A DNA stretch of 28,954 nt. Source: Roseiflexaceae bacterium UBA965 (GTDB lineage: Bacteria > Chloroflexota > Chloroflexia > Chloroflexales > Roseiflexaceae). Position 1 is the stretch's first letter. Each line of letters begins with the position of its first letter. Made by a program: the position numbers and the translations under genes. The stretch lies in the NCBI GenBank assembly GCA_002292925.1, contig DBCF01000217.1, positions 1-28,954 of the forward strand, given 5' to 3'. The notes beneath the pieces are model-generated. The model searched no databases. It had not been told where the DNA came from and worked only from the letters and a program-made list of their open reading frames with translations. Positions 9,085 through 16,001 of the stretch are shown piece after piece.

Positions 9085-11325
9085 CTACTCCAAACGCAAG
9101 CGAAATGAACCGATGTCAATCGGGATTGAAGGGTCATAGCCCCGTCGATTGCCTGGTGGGGTACGGTTGAGGGCATTCATAAACTCAAGCCAGCGGCGTT
9201 CGTCGCTTTTGTAGCGGCGCTGGCGAATTACATCGCTAATCCACGTGCGATCGCTGGGGCGAATGTTGAGCGGGATGCGCCGGATGAGGTCGCTCACCGC
9301 CACATCCCACACCAGGATAGTCCCGGTGATGTCGGCACTTATCAGGGTTCGCCCATCGTCGCTGAGGGTGAGGGCACTGATGCGATGGTTGTGTTTGTTG
9401 AGTTCGATTGGTTCGAGCGATTCATGCAACCGCCACAGGGTGATGGTGCCATTCGTACTTCCCCCAATCACGATGCCACGATGGGGGATACTGGTCATCA
9501 CACTGGGGATGCCGTGGGGTAATGGAACATTGGCAATCAATTCACCACTATAGCTTTGGCGAATCTGGAACCCACTGGTGGCTGCCCCCGAGAGTAACTG
9601 TGCGCCCCCATGCAAAAAGACGATTGGCGCCGTCCCAGCGTATTGTTGTTGTAATACGCCATCGAGCAGGCGCCAAATTCGTACCACGTCATCGCCACAC
9701 ACCGCCGCAACCAGTTGGCCATTTGGGCTAAAAACGACCTGCTCAGCGACGCTCGGTATATCTAAGCGGGCAATCGGGTCACCACGGTCAAGCCAGCGCG
9801 ACAAGGCATCACCGGCGAGGAGCTCACCACTCGGCATACGCCAAATGGTGATGGCATGGTCGCGTGGTACGCTCTGATTGACGAGTGCCAACGCCGGTGC
9901 AGAACCAGCTACGGCATAGTACTGACCGTCAGCGCTTAGGGCAATGTGTGCCACCCGGGCAGATGGCGTCCGGATGCTACTCAGATGTACCCCTTGTAAT
10001 GACCAAAAATGAAAGGCTTCTTCGCCACTACTAATCAAGGTGTCGCTATCGGGGATGAGCTGAATGGGGCTTCGTCCGGCGTATTTGCCTTGTATAGTGC
10101 GCTGGTGTAAATCCCAGACGTGGATTGGCCCGACACTGGCGGCACTACAGAGGAAGCGACTATCTCGCGAAAAAACCAACGAATGTGCGGGCCATTGATG
10201 CGGCTCTGGGTCAGGCAGGGGATTTCCATCACTGAGTTGCCAGAGCAACACTGCCCCATCGCCGTCAGTCGCTGCCAGTGTGTTGGTGTCAGGGCTAATC
10301 GCGATGTGGTGGATACCACGTCTGCCACCACTGAGGGTCAGGCGGAGCTGTGGTTGCGGTTCTTTGCCCGCGAGACAGGTTTCGGCAATATTGCGCAATA
10401 CCCCCAACGGCATGGTTTGATTTCTGACTGCAGGTTCGGCGTCTTCGTTGAGATGAACGATGAGGCGGGCCGCCCAGCGGGCTGGCGCATAGCGGGCGAC
10501 CACGGCTGCCACGTTGTGCATCAACGGCCGGCGCAGTTGTTGTACCGCCTCTTGCCATTGGGCATCATTGAGGTCTGCCACATAGATGAGTGATGGTGGC
10601 AATAAAGGTGGTGCGTTGGGTTCTTCTTGTAGCGCCGTAGCGATGCGTTCACGTAGGTGGGGTGTGCACTGGCTATAGGCTTTGAGCACGAGCTGGCAAT
10701 CGGGGTCACAGGCACGGAATGCCTCAACTTGACTAGTCAGCAATAAATACACCGCCCGCCAGGTCATTTCTTCGGGGAGGTAATTGGCGCGCCGGGCGAT
10801 TTCGAGGGCGATAGGGATATTTTGCTCAATTGCGAGTATGCACAACGCTTGGCGGGTGTCACTGCGTTGGAGCGACAACAACGTCCGGCGCGCCCGTTGA
10901 GCAATTGATTGGTTGTGGTCGCCACAGGCAATAATCAGCGCTGGCAATAGTCCAGGGCGGGCATTGATGAGCAACTCGAGTTGGCCGATATGGAGCGCAC
11001 TGAGTACCCGTGCATCAGGAGGTGCGTTGGCAATCCAGCCATGTTGGGCAATCAAGCGCCCAAGCGTCGGGTGACGGGTCAACGCCCACACACTGCAAAT
11101 CACATTGATGTGGCGCCAATCGGCGTGTTGTGATAATGCTGCCACCGCGGCATTGGTGGCATCGTTATCGTTACCATTCATGATGACTTCGAGCAAGGTG
11201 TCGAGTGCGGTCAACGAGGCATCGCGGGCCAAGGCAACCGCTGCCCGCTGCCGACGCGAACGCCGTAACAAACGGGTTTGGCCATTGAGGATGGTGCGGT
11301 ATTGGCGGATGCGCTCGTTGTTCAC
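9085..11325 (-). CDS. HEAT-like + WD40 beta-propeller protein of unknown function
   Basis: A 746-residue soluble protein with no signal peptide or membrane helix. The N-terminal half (about residues 20-290) is all-helical with alanine/leucine-rich pairs resembling HEAT repeats ('AAVALARDASLTALDTLLEVI', 'LLPALIIACGDHNQSIAQRA'). Residues about 325-700 hold seven or eight WD40-type units; clear ends include 'VLLWQL', 'IHVWDL', 'ITIWRM', 'VRIWRL', 'ITLWRL' and 'ILVWDV'. Both parts are protein-interaction scaffolds, and no catalytic domain was recognised. It starts with GTG at 11325, only 5 bases after the PPOX gene stop, so it appears to be the last gene of the F420 operon. That placement is the only hint about its job. 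A short basic tail ('RQRRYKSDERRW') follows the propeller. Confidence 0.8.
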   Translation of the reverse strand: MNNERIRQYRTILNGQTRLLRRSRRQRAAVALARDASLTALDTLLEVIMNGNDNDATNAAVAALSQHADWRHINVICSVWALTRHPTLGRLIAQHGWIANAPPDARVLSALHIGQLELLINARPGLLPALIIACGDHNQSIAQRARRTLLSLQRSDTRQALCILAIEQNIPIALEIARRANYLPEEMTWRAVYLLLTSQVEAFRACDPDCQLVLKAYSQCTPHLRERIATALQEEPNAPPLLPPSLIYVADLNDAQWQEAVQQLRRPLMHNVAAVVARYAPARWAARLIVHLNEDAEPAVRNQTMPLGVLRNIAETCLAGKEPQPQLRLTLSGGRRGIHHIAISPDTNTLAATDGDGAVLLWQLSDGNPLPDPEPHQWPAHSLVFSRDSRFLCSAASVGPIHVWDLHQRTIQGKYAGRSPIQLIPDSDTLISSGEEAFHFWSLQGVHLSSIRTPSARVAHIALSADGQYYAVAGSAPALALVNQSVPRDHAITIWRMPSGELLAGDALSRWLDRGDPIARLDIPSVAEQVVFSPNGQLVAAVCGDDVVRIWRLLDGVLQQQYAGTAPIVFLHGGAQLLSGAATSGFQIRQSYSGELIANVPLPHGIPSVMTSIPHRGIVIGGSTNGTITLWRLHESLEPIELNKHNHRISALTLSDDGRTLISADITGTILVWDVAVSDLIRRIPLNIRPSDRTWISDVIRQRRYKSDERRWLEFMNALNRTPPGNRRGYDPSIPIDIGSFRLRLE

Positions 11326-11330
11326 TCGTA

Positions 11331-11726
11331 TTACCCCATCGTGCTGATATGGTCTGGGCGGATGGTGTAGCGTACCCGCACTTCGTCGGCAGGACCTTGG
11401 TATATCGCTCTATTGAAATAGCGCAACGATAATTCGTTGATGTGGGCCCGGCCAATTTCGGGATTAGAAAAGTCAATAATCGGACCGCGAACCGCAACGT
11501 AGCGATAAGCCGATGCCGTGTCAACAATCATCAACGCTACATAAGGACGAGCCTGCATGTTGCGGTCTTTGATGCGACCTGTGGCGGCATTGACATAAAA
11601 CAAGCCGTCGGCATAACTAAACCACACCGGTGTGACTTGTGGTGTGCCATCGCTCATCGTGGTGGCAAGTGATGCGACGAGTGGGCGTTCGATTAAATCC
11701 ATAAACGATGCGGGGATCTGGCTCAT
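11331..11726 (-). CDS. PPOX-class (pyridoxamine oxidase-fold) F420-dependent oxidoreductase
   Basis: A 131-residue split beta-barrel protein of the flavin/deazaflavin oxidoreductase group often annotated as PPOX-class F420-dependent enzymes. Visible marks are 'IPASFMDLIERPLVASLATT', 'DGTPQVTPVWFSYADGLFYVN' and 'NMQARPYVALMIVD', which form the barrel and cofactor pocket. Members bind F420 or FMN and reduce varied substrates. The ATG at 11726 overlaps the stop of the preceding gene as ATGA, indicating translational coupling, and matches the usual family N-terminus. An upstream in-frame ATG at 11738 is less likely. Use of F420 here is inferred from family and from the neighbouring cofactor genes. 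Confidence 0.83.
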   Translation of the reverse strand: MSQIPASFMDLIERPLVASLATTMSDGTPQVTPVWFSYADGLFYVNAATGRIKDRNMQARPYVALMIVDTASAYRYVAVRGPIIDFSNPEIGRAHINELSLRYFNRAIYQGPADEVRVRYTIRPDHISTMG

Positions 11727-12721
11727 GCGTTGTTCCATTTCAAATTGGGGATGACATGCTCACCAAATGCGTTGATAAACGCAGTTTGATTGCGACCCAC
11801 ATTATGCACGTGGATTTCGTCAAAGCCGAGGTCGACAAAGCGCTGGATGTGGGCACGGTGTTCGTCGATATTGGCCGAAATCAGCATGCGGTTGGTGAAG
11901 TTTTCGGGGCGGACGAGTTTGGCGATTTCGGCGAAATCTTCGGGGCTGCGGATGTCTTGTTTGGGGAATGGCATACCGCCGTTTGGCCATTCGGTCATAG
12001 CGTTTTGGACGGCTTCTTCGTGTGTTTCGGCCCACGACATGTGGAGCTGCAACAGTTTGGGCATGGTGCTAGGGTCTTTGCCGACGGATTTGGCGCCATC
12101 GGCGAATTTGCCGAGGAGCATTTTGAGTTTTTCGGGGGCAGCACCTGGCGTGATTATGCCATCACATTCACGCCCTGTCCAGGCTGCGGTAACCGGGCCG
12201 GCGGTGGCGACATAGATGGGCGGCGGGCTATCGGGTAATGTCCAGAGTTTGACGCGTTCGATGCTGAAGTATTTACCGTTGTCGTGTTTGACCACTTTGC
12301 CACTCAACAATTGTTTGATGATACCAATGGCTTCTTGCATCATGGCTAGGCGCACATGCGCTTCGGGCCATTCGCCGCCCACTACGCGCTCGTTGAGGGC
12401 TTCACCACTGCCGAGTCCCAACCAAAACCGACCCGGGGTCATGGCAGCTTGAGTGGCGGCGGCTTGGGCGACGACGGCGGGGTGATAACGGAAGCTTGGG
12501 CAGGTCACGCCTGGCCCAAAGGTCATTTCGGTGGTAGTGGCGCCGAGAGCCGCCATCCAGCTCCACACAAAGGCATTGTGCCCTTGTTGGGGGACCCATG
12601 GTTGGAAGTGATCGGCAGCCATGACCGCTTTGAAGCCGCGTTGGGCTGCCAGAATCGAATAGTTGAGCAATTCCGTAGGGTGAAATTGTTCGAGGGCAGC
12701 GGCGTAGCCGATGATTCCCAT
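11723..12721 (-). CDS. LLM-class F420-dependent oxidoreductase, glucose-6-phosphate dehydrogenase-like family
   Basis: A 332-residue bacterial luciferase-like TIM barrel close to the F420-dependent glucose-6-phosphate dehydrogenase (FGD) family. The F420 and active-site marks of FGD are kept: Glu11 in 'ALEQFHP', Asp37-His38 and Trp42 in 'ADHFQPW', and Glu107 in 'GLGSGEALNE'. The FGD sugar-phosphate lysine (FGD Lys198 in 'TSGKGEE') aligns by eye to Ala194 in 'TPGAAPEK', so glucose 6-phosphate may not be the substrate. It lies 24 bases after cofC with an AGAGG site 8 bases before the ATG, and overlaps the PPOX gene by four bases. The F420-family call is firm; the substrate is open. Confidence 0.88.
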   Translation of the reverse strand: MGIIGYAAALEQFHPTELLNYSILAAQRGFKAVMAADHFQPWVPQQGHNAFVWSWMAALGATTTEMTFGPGVTCPSFRYHPAVVAQAAATQAAMTPGRFWLGLGSGEALNERVVGGEWPEAHVRLAMMQEAIGIIKQLLSGKVVKHDNGKYFSIERVKLWTLPDSPPPIYVATAGPVTAAWTGRECDGIITPGAAPEKLKMLLGKFADGAKSVGKDPSTMPKLLQLHMSWAETHEEAVQNAMTEWPNGGMPFPKQDIRSPEDFAEIAKLVRPENFTNRMLISANIDEHRAHIQRFVDLGFDEIHVHNVGRNQTAFINAFGEHVIPNLKWNNA

Positions 12722-12745
12722 AATTATGCCTCTTTTGTCTAAAAA

Positions 12746-13390
12746 TCAGTCTTCGTCAGTATGCTCGGGGCGTAAGGCCAAGCGCGACAGCAAGCGTCCG
12801 GTTTGGCGCCCGCCTGGGTCATTGCGCAAACGAAAGAGGTCAATCGGGCGGTCGATGTCAAAGGTAATCGGGCCGTCACGGATGGTAATGATGGGTAAAT
12901 TGGCGGCTTTGGCTGCAGCCATATGGCGCTGTAGACTGCCGGCTCCAAACGACCAATGCATGCGCATCACCGCATCGCAGGCGAGCGCAGTGGTGCCACC
13001 ATCGTGTGATCCGGCCAGTGCCACACCACCACTCGGCATACTATTGACAAATTCATCAATGTCATCGGCTTCGACGAGGGGTAAATCTGCATGAATAATC
13101 AAAATTGCGGTGGCAGGGGGGAGTTGGGCAATGGCTAACTGGAGCGAATGATTGAGATTGGTGCCTACATCACTAATCAACGTAATATTGCGTGACGTTA
13201 CCAATGCCTGGGCGGCGCCATCACTAGCCGTGACGATGATATTATCGACGGTATGGCTTTGGGCCAAGGCCGTCAATACATCGTCGAGCATAGCCAGCGC
13301 CAATGCGCGTCGGTCGGCCGGTGAGAGTACCGAGGCGAGCCGACTTTTGGCTTCACTCAAGGTTTTGAAGGGTACAATTGCGGTTGTCAT
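12746..13390 (-). CDS. cofC: 2-phospho-L-lactate (or phosphoenolpyruvate) guanylyltransferase
   Basis: A 214-residue nucleotidyltransferase of the CofC/FbiD family, which joins GMP to 2-phospholactate or to phosphoenolpyruvate to make the activated side-chain donor for F420. Marks: N-terminal 'IVPFKTLSEAKSRLA' (nucleotide loop with lysines), 'IIVTASDG', 'ILIIHADLPLV' (metal Asp), 'LAGSHDGGTTALA' and 'FDIDRPIDL'. The ATG at 13390 overlaps the cofD stop as ATGA and gives the normal family N-terminus; a longer in-frame version from 13417 is unlikely. Which acid is used (2-phospholactate, PEP or another) cannot be read directly, but the neighbouring FbiB-C-like nitroreductase favours PEP (the FbiD-type route). 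Confidence 0.9.
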   Translation of the reverse strand: MTTAIVPFKTLSEAKSRLASVLSPADRRALALAMLDDVLTALAQSHTVDNIIVTASDGAAQALVTSRNITLISDVGTNLNHSLQLAIAQLPPATAILIIHADLPLVEADDIDEFVNSMPSGGVALAGSHDGGTTALACDAVMRMHWSFGAGSLQRHMAAAKAANLPIITIRDGPITFDIDRPIDLFRLRNDPGGRQTGRLLSRLALRPEHTDED

Positions 13391-14355
13391 GGCAAGGTCG
13401 CCATAAATTCCATGCATGTGCGCGCCAAATGAGCTTTACGCATATCATCACTCATGATGGTATCAGTGACACATACTGCCATCCCGAGCGCCTCGATGGC
13501 CGGTGCCAAGGCGGCATCGACATTGTCGATTACCATACCATCAATCAGCCCTTGGTAGTGGCGGGCTATCCCCAACGCCGATACTTCGATACCGGCATAG
13601 TTGAGCATCGCCACCGCAGGTCCTTTAATTGCGGCACCACCCACAATCGGACTAATCGCAATCGCTGGGACGTGGCGTTGTGCAATCAATTGGCGCACAT
13701 TGGGTAGCGCCAGAATCGTCCCCACACTGACCAGCGGATTGCTCGGGGCGATGATAATCCCCGTGGCCGAGCGCAGACTATGCAACACATCGGGCGTGGC
13801 GTGTGCACCCGTAATCCCGTGATAGTGGATGCCCGTAATCTGGGATTTGGCACGATCACGCACTAAATATTCTTGGAAGTGAACCTCGCCTGCGGGTGTA
13901 TTGATATGTGTCTGTACCGAGTCATGCGTCATTGGGAGCAAGGTGACATTGACTCCAAATGCGCGCCGGAAGCGATCAGTGATTTGGGTTTCATTGAGGC
14001 CTTGTTTGCGTAGTGCCGTGCGTTGGATGTGCAACGCCAAATCTTTGTCACCCAACATAAACCAATCGGGGGCCCCAAGGGTACGGAGCATCGACATGCA
14101 ATGGTCGCTGTCGTCGATAATCCCCCAGCCTTGACCGGGGTGAATGATGCCAGCTAGCGTACACATGACGATGTCGATATCGGGGCTGATAACTAAGCCA
14201 TGGAATTCGATATCGTCACCGGTATTGATGATGGCACAAATGCTGGTCGGGTCAACGATTTGATTGAGCCCTGCCAAAAACCGGGCAGCACCTACACCGC
14301 CCGAAAGCACGACTGTTTTGTGGGTAATGTCATTGTGTGAAAGTTGTGTTTCCAT
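13387..14355 (-). CDS. cofD: 2-phospho-L-lactate transferase (F420-0 or dehydro-F420-0 synthase)
   Basis: A 322-residue CofD/FbiA enzyme that transfers the phospholactyl or phosphoenolpyruvyl group from the GDP-activated donor to the deazaflavin Fo. Family marks: 'VVLSGGVGAARFLAGL' (Rossmann-like nucleotide loop), 'IINTGDDIEFHGL', 'DSDHCMSMLRTLG', 'WFMLGDKDLALHI', 'IIIAPSNPLVSVGTIL' and 'AISPIVGGAAIKGPA'. Length is normal. It is coupled to cofC by an ATGA overlap. No Shine-Dalgarno sequence precedes the ATG at 14355; instead a TGGTAGAAT element ends 6 bases upstream, which could give a leaderless transcript. A second promoter candidate lies further up in the same 101-base gap. Confidence 0.93.
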   Translation of the reverse strand: METQLSHNDITHKTVVLSGGVGAARFLAGLNQIVDPTSICAIINTGDDIEFHGLVISPDIDIVMCTLAGIIHPGQGWGIIDDSDHCMSMLRTLGAPDWFMLGDKDLALHIQRTALRKQGLNETQITDRFRRAFGVNVTLLPMTHDSVQTHINTPAGEVHFQEYLVRDRAKSQITGIHYHGITGAHATPDVLHSLRSATGIIIAPSNPLVSVGTILALPNVRQLIAQRHVPAIAISPIVGGAAIKGPAVAMLNYAGIEVSALGIARHYQGLIDGMVIDNVDAALAPAIEALGMAVCVTDTIMSDDMRKAHLARTCMEFMATLP

Positions 14356-14361
14356 TTAATC

Positions 14362-14370
14362 ATTCTACCA
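14362..14370 (-). promoter_or_regulatory. Extended -10 element immediately before cofD
   Basis: Minus-strand TGGTAGAAT; the -10 hexamer ends 6 bases before the cofD ATG. If used, transcription would begin at or next to the A of the start codon. The same 12 bases TTTTGGTAGAAT also precede glpD at 20741-20752. Confidence 0.4.
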
Positions 14371-14427
14371 AAAAAAACAGAACGGCACAGGGAAAATCTC
14401 ACGTATATGCAGGGTGTTTTTTAATGG

Positions 14428-14453
14428 ATTATAGCGTAGCACCAATTTGTCAA
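14428..14453 (-). promoter_or_regulatory. Candidate distal cofD promoter with short spacer
   Basis: Minus-strand TTGACA (14448-14453) and TATAAT (14428-14433) are both perfect hexamers but only 14 bases apart, shorter than the usual 16-18. They lie in the gap after the nitroreductase gene, so they could start cofD-cofC transcription about 65 bases before the ATG. Confidence 0.35.
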
Positions 14454-14456
14454 CGG

Positions 14457-15068
14457 TTAATCGTTTATATTCCAGCGTAAATCTGTACCAGTGCGTTTGG
14501 GGCGGCGTACTGGCGCCTGTGCCATATAGCCCACGGGGATGAGCGCTTGCGGTACCCATTGTGGGTCGAGTGCAAACACACTTGTGACCACATCACGACA
14601 AAACAACGGCGCACACATCCAGCCACCATCAAGCCCATGCGCCACCGCCGTCAACAACAGGTTTTGGATGGCACAGCCGATACTTTGCACGGCCATCAAG
14701 TATTCGGCTTGCTGACGCGGGGCATCAGGGTAAGAGTCAAGTACACTCAGGTCAACACAGGGCAAAAAAAGGAGGGGCGCCGTGGTGATACGCGCGCGTG
14801 ACGCCGCCACCCGGGTGGCGATGACTGCGGCATCGCTACCATCACTACCAAGCTGTGCTTGCCATTCGGCGCTCATGGCATCGCACAGGCGCACGCGCGG
14901 AGTACCAGCGCCAATTACCACGAACCGCCACGGTTGGCGGCCGTGGGGCGACGGTGCTTGAGCCGCCGCTGCGAGGAGTGCTTCGCAGACCGCCTCGGGT
15001 ACTGGCGTATCGCGGAAGCGGCGCACGCTCTGGCGGGTATAAATGGCGTCGTGGAGGGTTGTGTCCAT
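14457..15068 (-). CDS. Nitroreductase-family protein like the FbiB C-terminal domain (probable dehydro-F420-0 reductase)
   Basis: A 203-residue FMN-binding nitroreductase. It resembles the C-terminal half of mycobacterial FbiB rather than a general nitroreductase: 'RQSVRRFRDTPVPE', 'HGRQPWRFVVI', 'LGSDGSDAAVIATRVA', 'DSYPDAPRQQAEYLM', 'SIGCAIQNLLLTAVAHGLDGGWM' and 'WVPQALIPVGYM' match that domain's pattern. In actinobacteria this domain reduces dehydro-F420-0, the product made when PEP is the donor. Here it is a separate gene that starts 5 bases after the cofE stop, so cofE plus this gene together equal a split FbiB. No strong ribosome-binding site is visible, which fits translational coupling. 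The specific reaction is inferred from homology and position. Confidence 0.82.
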   Translation of the reverse strand: MDTTLHDAIYTRQSVRRFRDTPVPEAVCEALLAAAAQAPSPHGRQPWRFVVIGAGTPRVRLCDAMSAEWQAQLGSDGSDAAVIATRVAASRARITTAPLLFLPCVDLSVLDSYPDAPRQQAEYLMAVQSIGCAIQNLLLTAVAHGLDGGWMCAPLFCRDVVTSVFALDPQWVPQALIPVGYMAQAPVRRPKRTGTDLRWNIND

Positions 15069-15073
15069 GAAGA

Positions 15074-15829
15074 TTACCGGAACAAGTCACGATTGGCGGG
15101 GCGAATCAACGCTTGAGCACTCGCTTCGACGGCGCGGTAATGCATGCCCCGCACGATAGCCACCGGGATGCGGTCAATCTTGCCCATGACTAATTCCGCC
15201 GCAGCCGCAATTTCATCGCCAATGGCGAGGATGCTTGCTTGCATGTGATAGCCGTAGGGGTCATCGACCCCCGCATAACTTTCGATGGGGTCGATACCCG
15301 CCACACCGATGGCAATATTGACTTGCCCTTCGCGCCAGGCCCGCCCAAACGTATCAGAAATAATTACGGCAATGGGCAGATTGGTGGCCGCACACAGCGT
15401 ATCACGGATGACGCGGGATGAGGCATCTGAATCAACGGGGAGCAGGGTGATATGGTGCCCGCCATCGACGTTTGATTCGTCGACCCCTGCATTGGCACAG
15501 ATAAACCCATGGTGCGTTTCGCAAATGAGCACGCCCCGATCCATTTTGATGATGCGTTTACTTTCGCGCAAAACCACTTCGTAATAATTAGCGTCTTTGT
15601 GCCCTTGAGCAGCAGCCATATGCGCCATATGTGATGGCTCGACGTCGCGGGGGTCGACGATTCGCCCTTCGGCTTTTGAAACGATTTTTTGGGTGATGAC
15701 AACGATGTCGTGGGGCTGCAGGGTGATTTGGTTGGCAGCGAGTGCCTCCAAAATCAATGCGCCGAGGTCAGCACCAAGCGGAATTTCGCCAATACCATGC
15801 ACCGGGATAATACTAATTGCTGAACGCAT
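15074..15829 (-). CDS. cofE: F420-0:gamma-glutamyl ligase
   Basis: A 251-residue CofE enzyme that adds gamma-linked glutamates to F420-0 using GTP. Visible marks: 'IIPVHGIGEIPLGADLG', 'DIVVITQKIVSKAEGR', 'ICETHHGFICANAGVDESNV' (metal and GTP region), 'ISDTFGRAWREGQVNIAIG' and 'YGYHMQASILAIGDEIAAAAELVMGK'. The length fits a stand-alone archaeal-type CofE with no fused reductase. The ATG at 15829 is chosen over upstream in-frame starts (to 15937): AGGTGA precedes it by about 7 bases and the N-terminus matches the family. It is the first gene of the F420 block. Confidence 0.93.
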   Translation of the reverse strand: MRSAISIIPVHGIGEIPLGADLGALILEALAANQITLQPHDIVVITQKIVSKAEGRIVDPRDVEPSHMAHMAAAQGHKDANYYEVVLRESKRIIKMDRGVLICETHHGFICANAGVDESNVDGGHHITLLPVDSDASSRVIRDTLCAATNLPIAVIISDTFGRAWREGQVNIAIGVAGIDPIESYAGVDDPYGYHMQASILAIGDEIAAAAELVMGKIDRIPVAIVRGMHYRAVEASAQALIRPANRDLFR

Positions 15830-15862
15830 GCGCTTCACCTGTGGCAATCGAAATACCTGTGT

Positions 15863-15871
15863 AGTGTACCA
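15863..15871 (-). promoter_or_regulatory. Extended -10 promoter candidate for cofE
   Basis: Minus-strand TGGTACACT, with the -10 hexamer ending 33 bases before the chosen cofE ATG. No clear -35 box was seen. Its position supports the 15829 start, since the longer reading frame would begin upstream of it. Confidence 0.4.
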
Positions 15872-15950
15872 TGCGCACTTGATTACGTGGCTGTCTATGT
15901 CTGACTTTGCCAAATTGCCCAGCGGGCTATTTTTCACCCCAAAAATCGGC

Positions 15951-15956
15951 TATAAT
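15951..15956 (+). promoter_or_regulatory. Candidate -10 box for the acyl-CoA dehydrogenase gene
   Basis: Perfect TATAAT in context GGCTATAAT, 45 bases before the ATG at 16002, in the 172-base gap between divergent cofE and this gene. TTTTCA at 15931 is a possible -35 but only 14 bases away. A strong AAGGAG site precedes the ATG. Confidence 0.45.
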
Positions 15957-16001
15957 ATAACCGGTTTTTGAGTTTTTTGTGCACAGAAAAAGGAGTCACT
16001 A

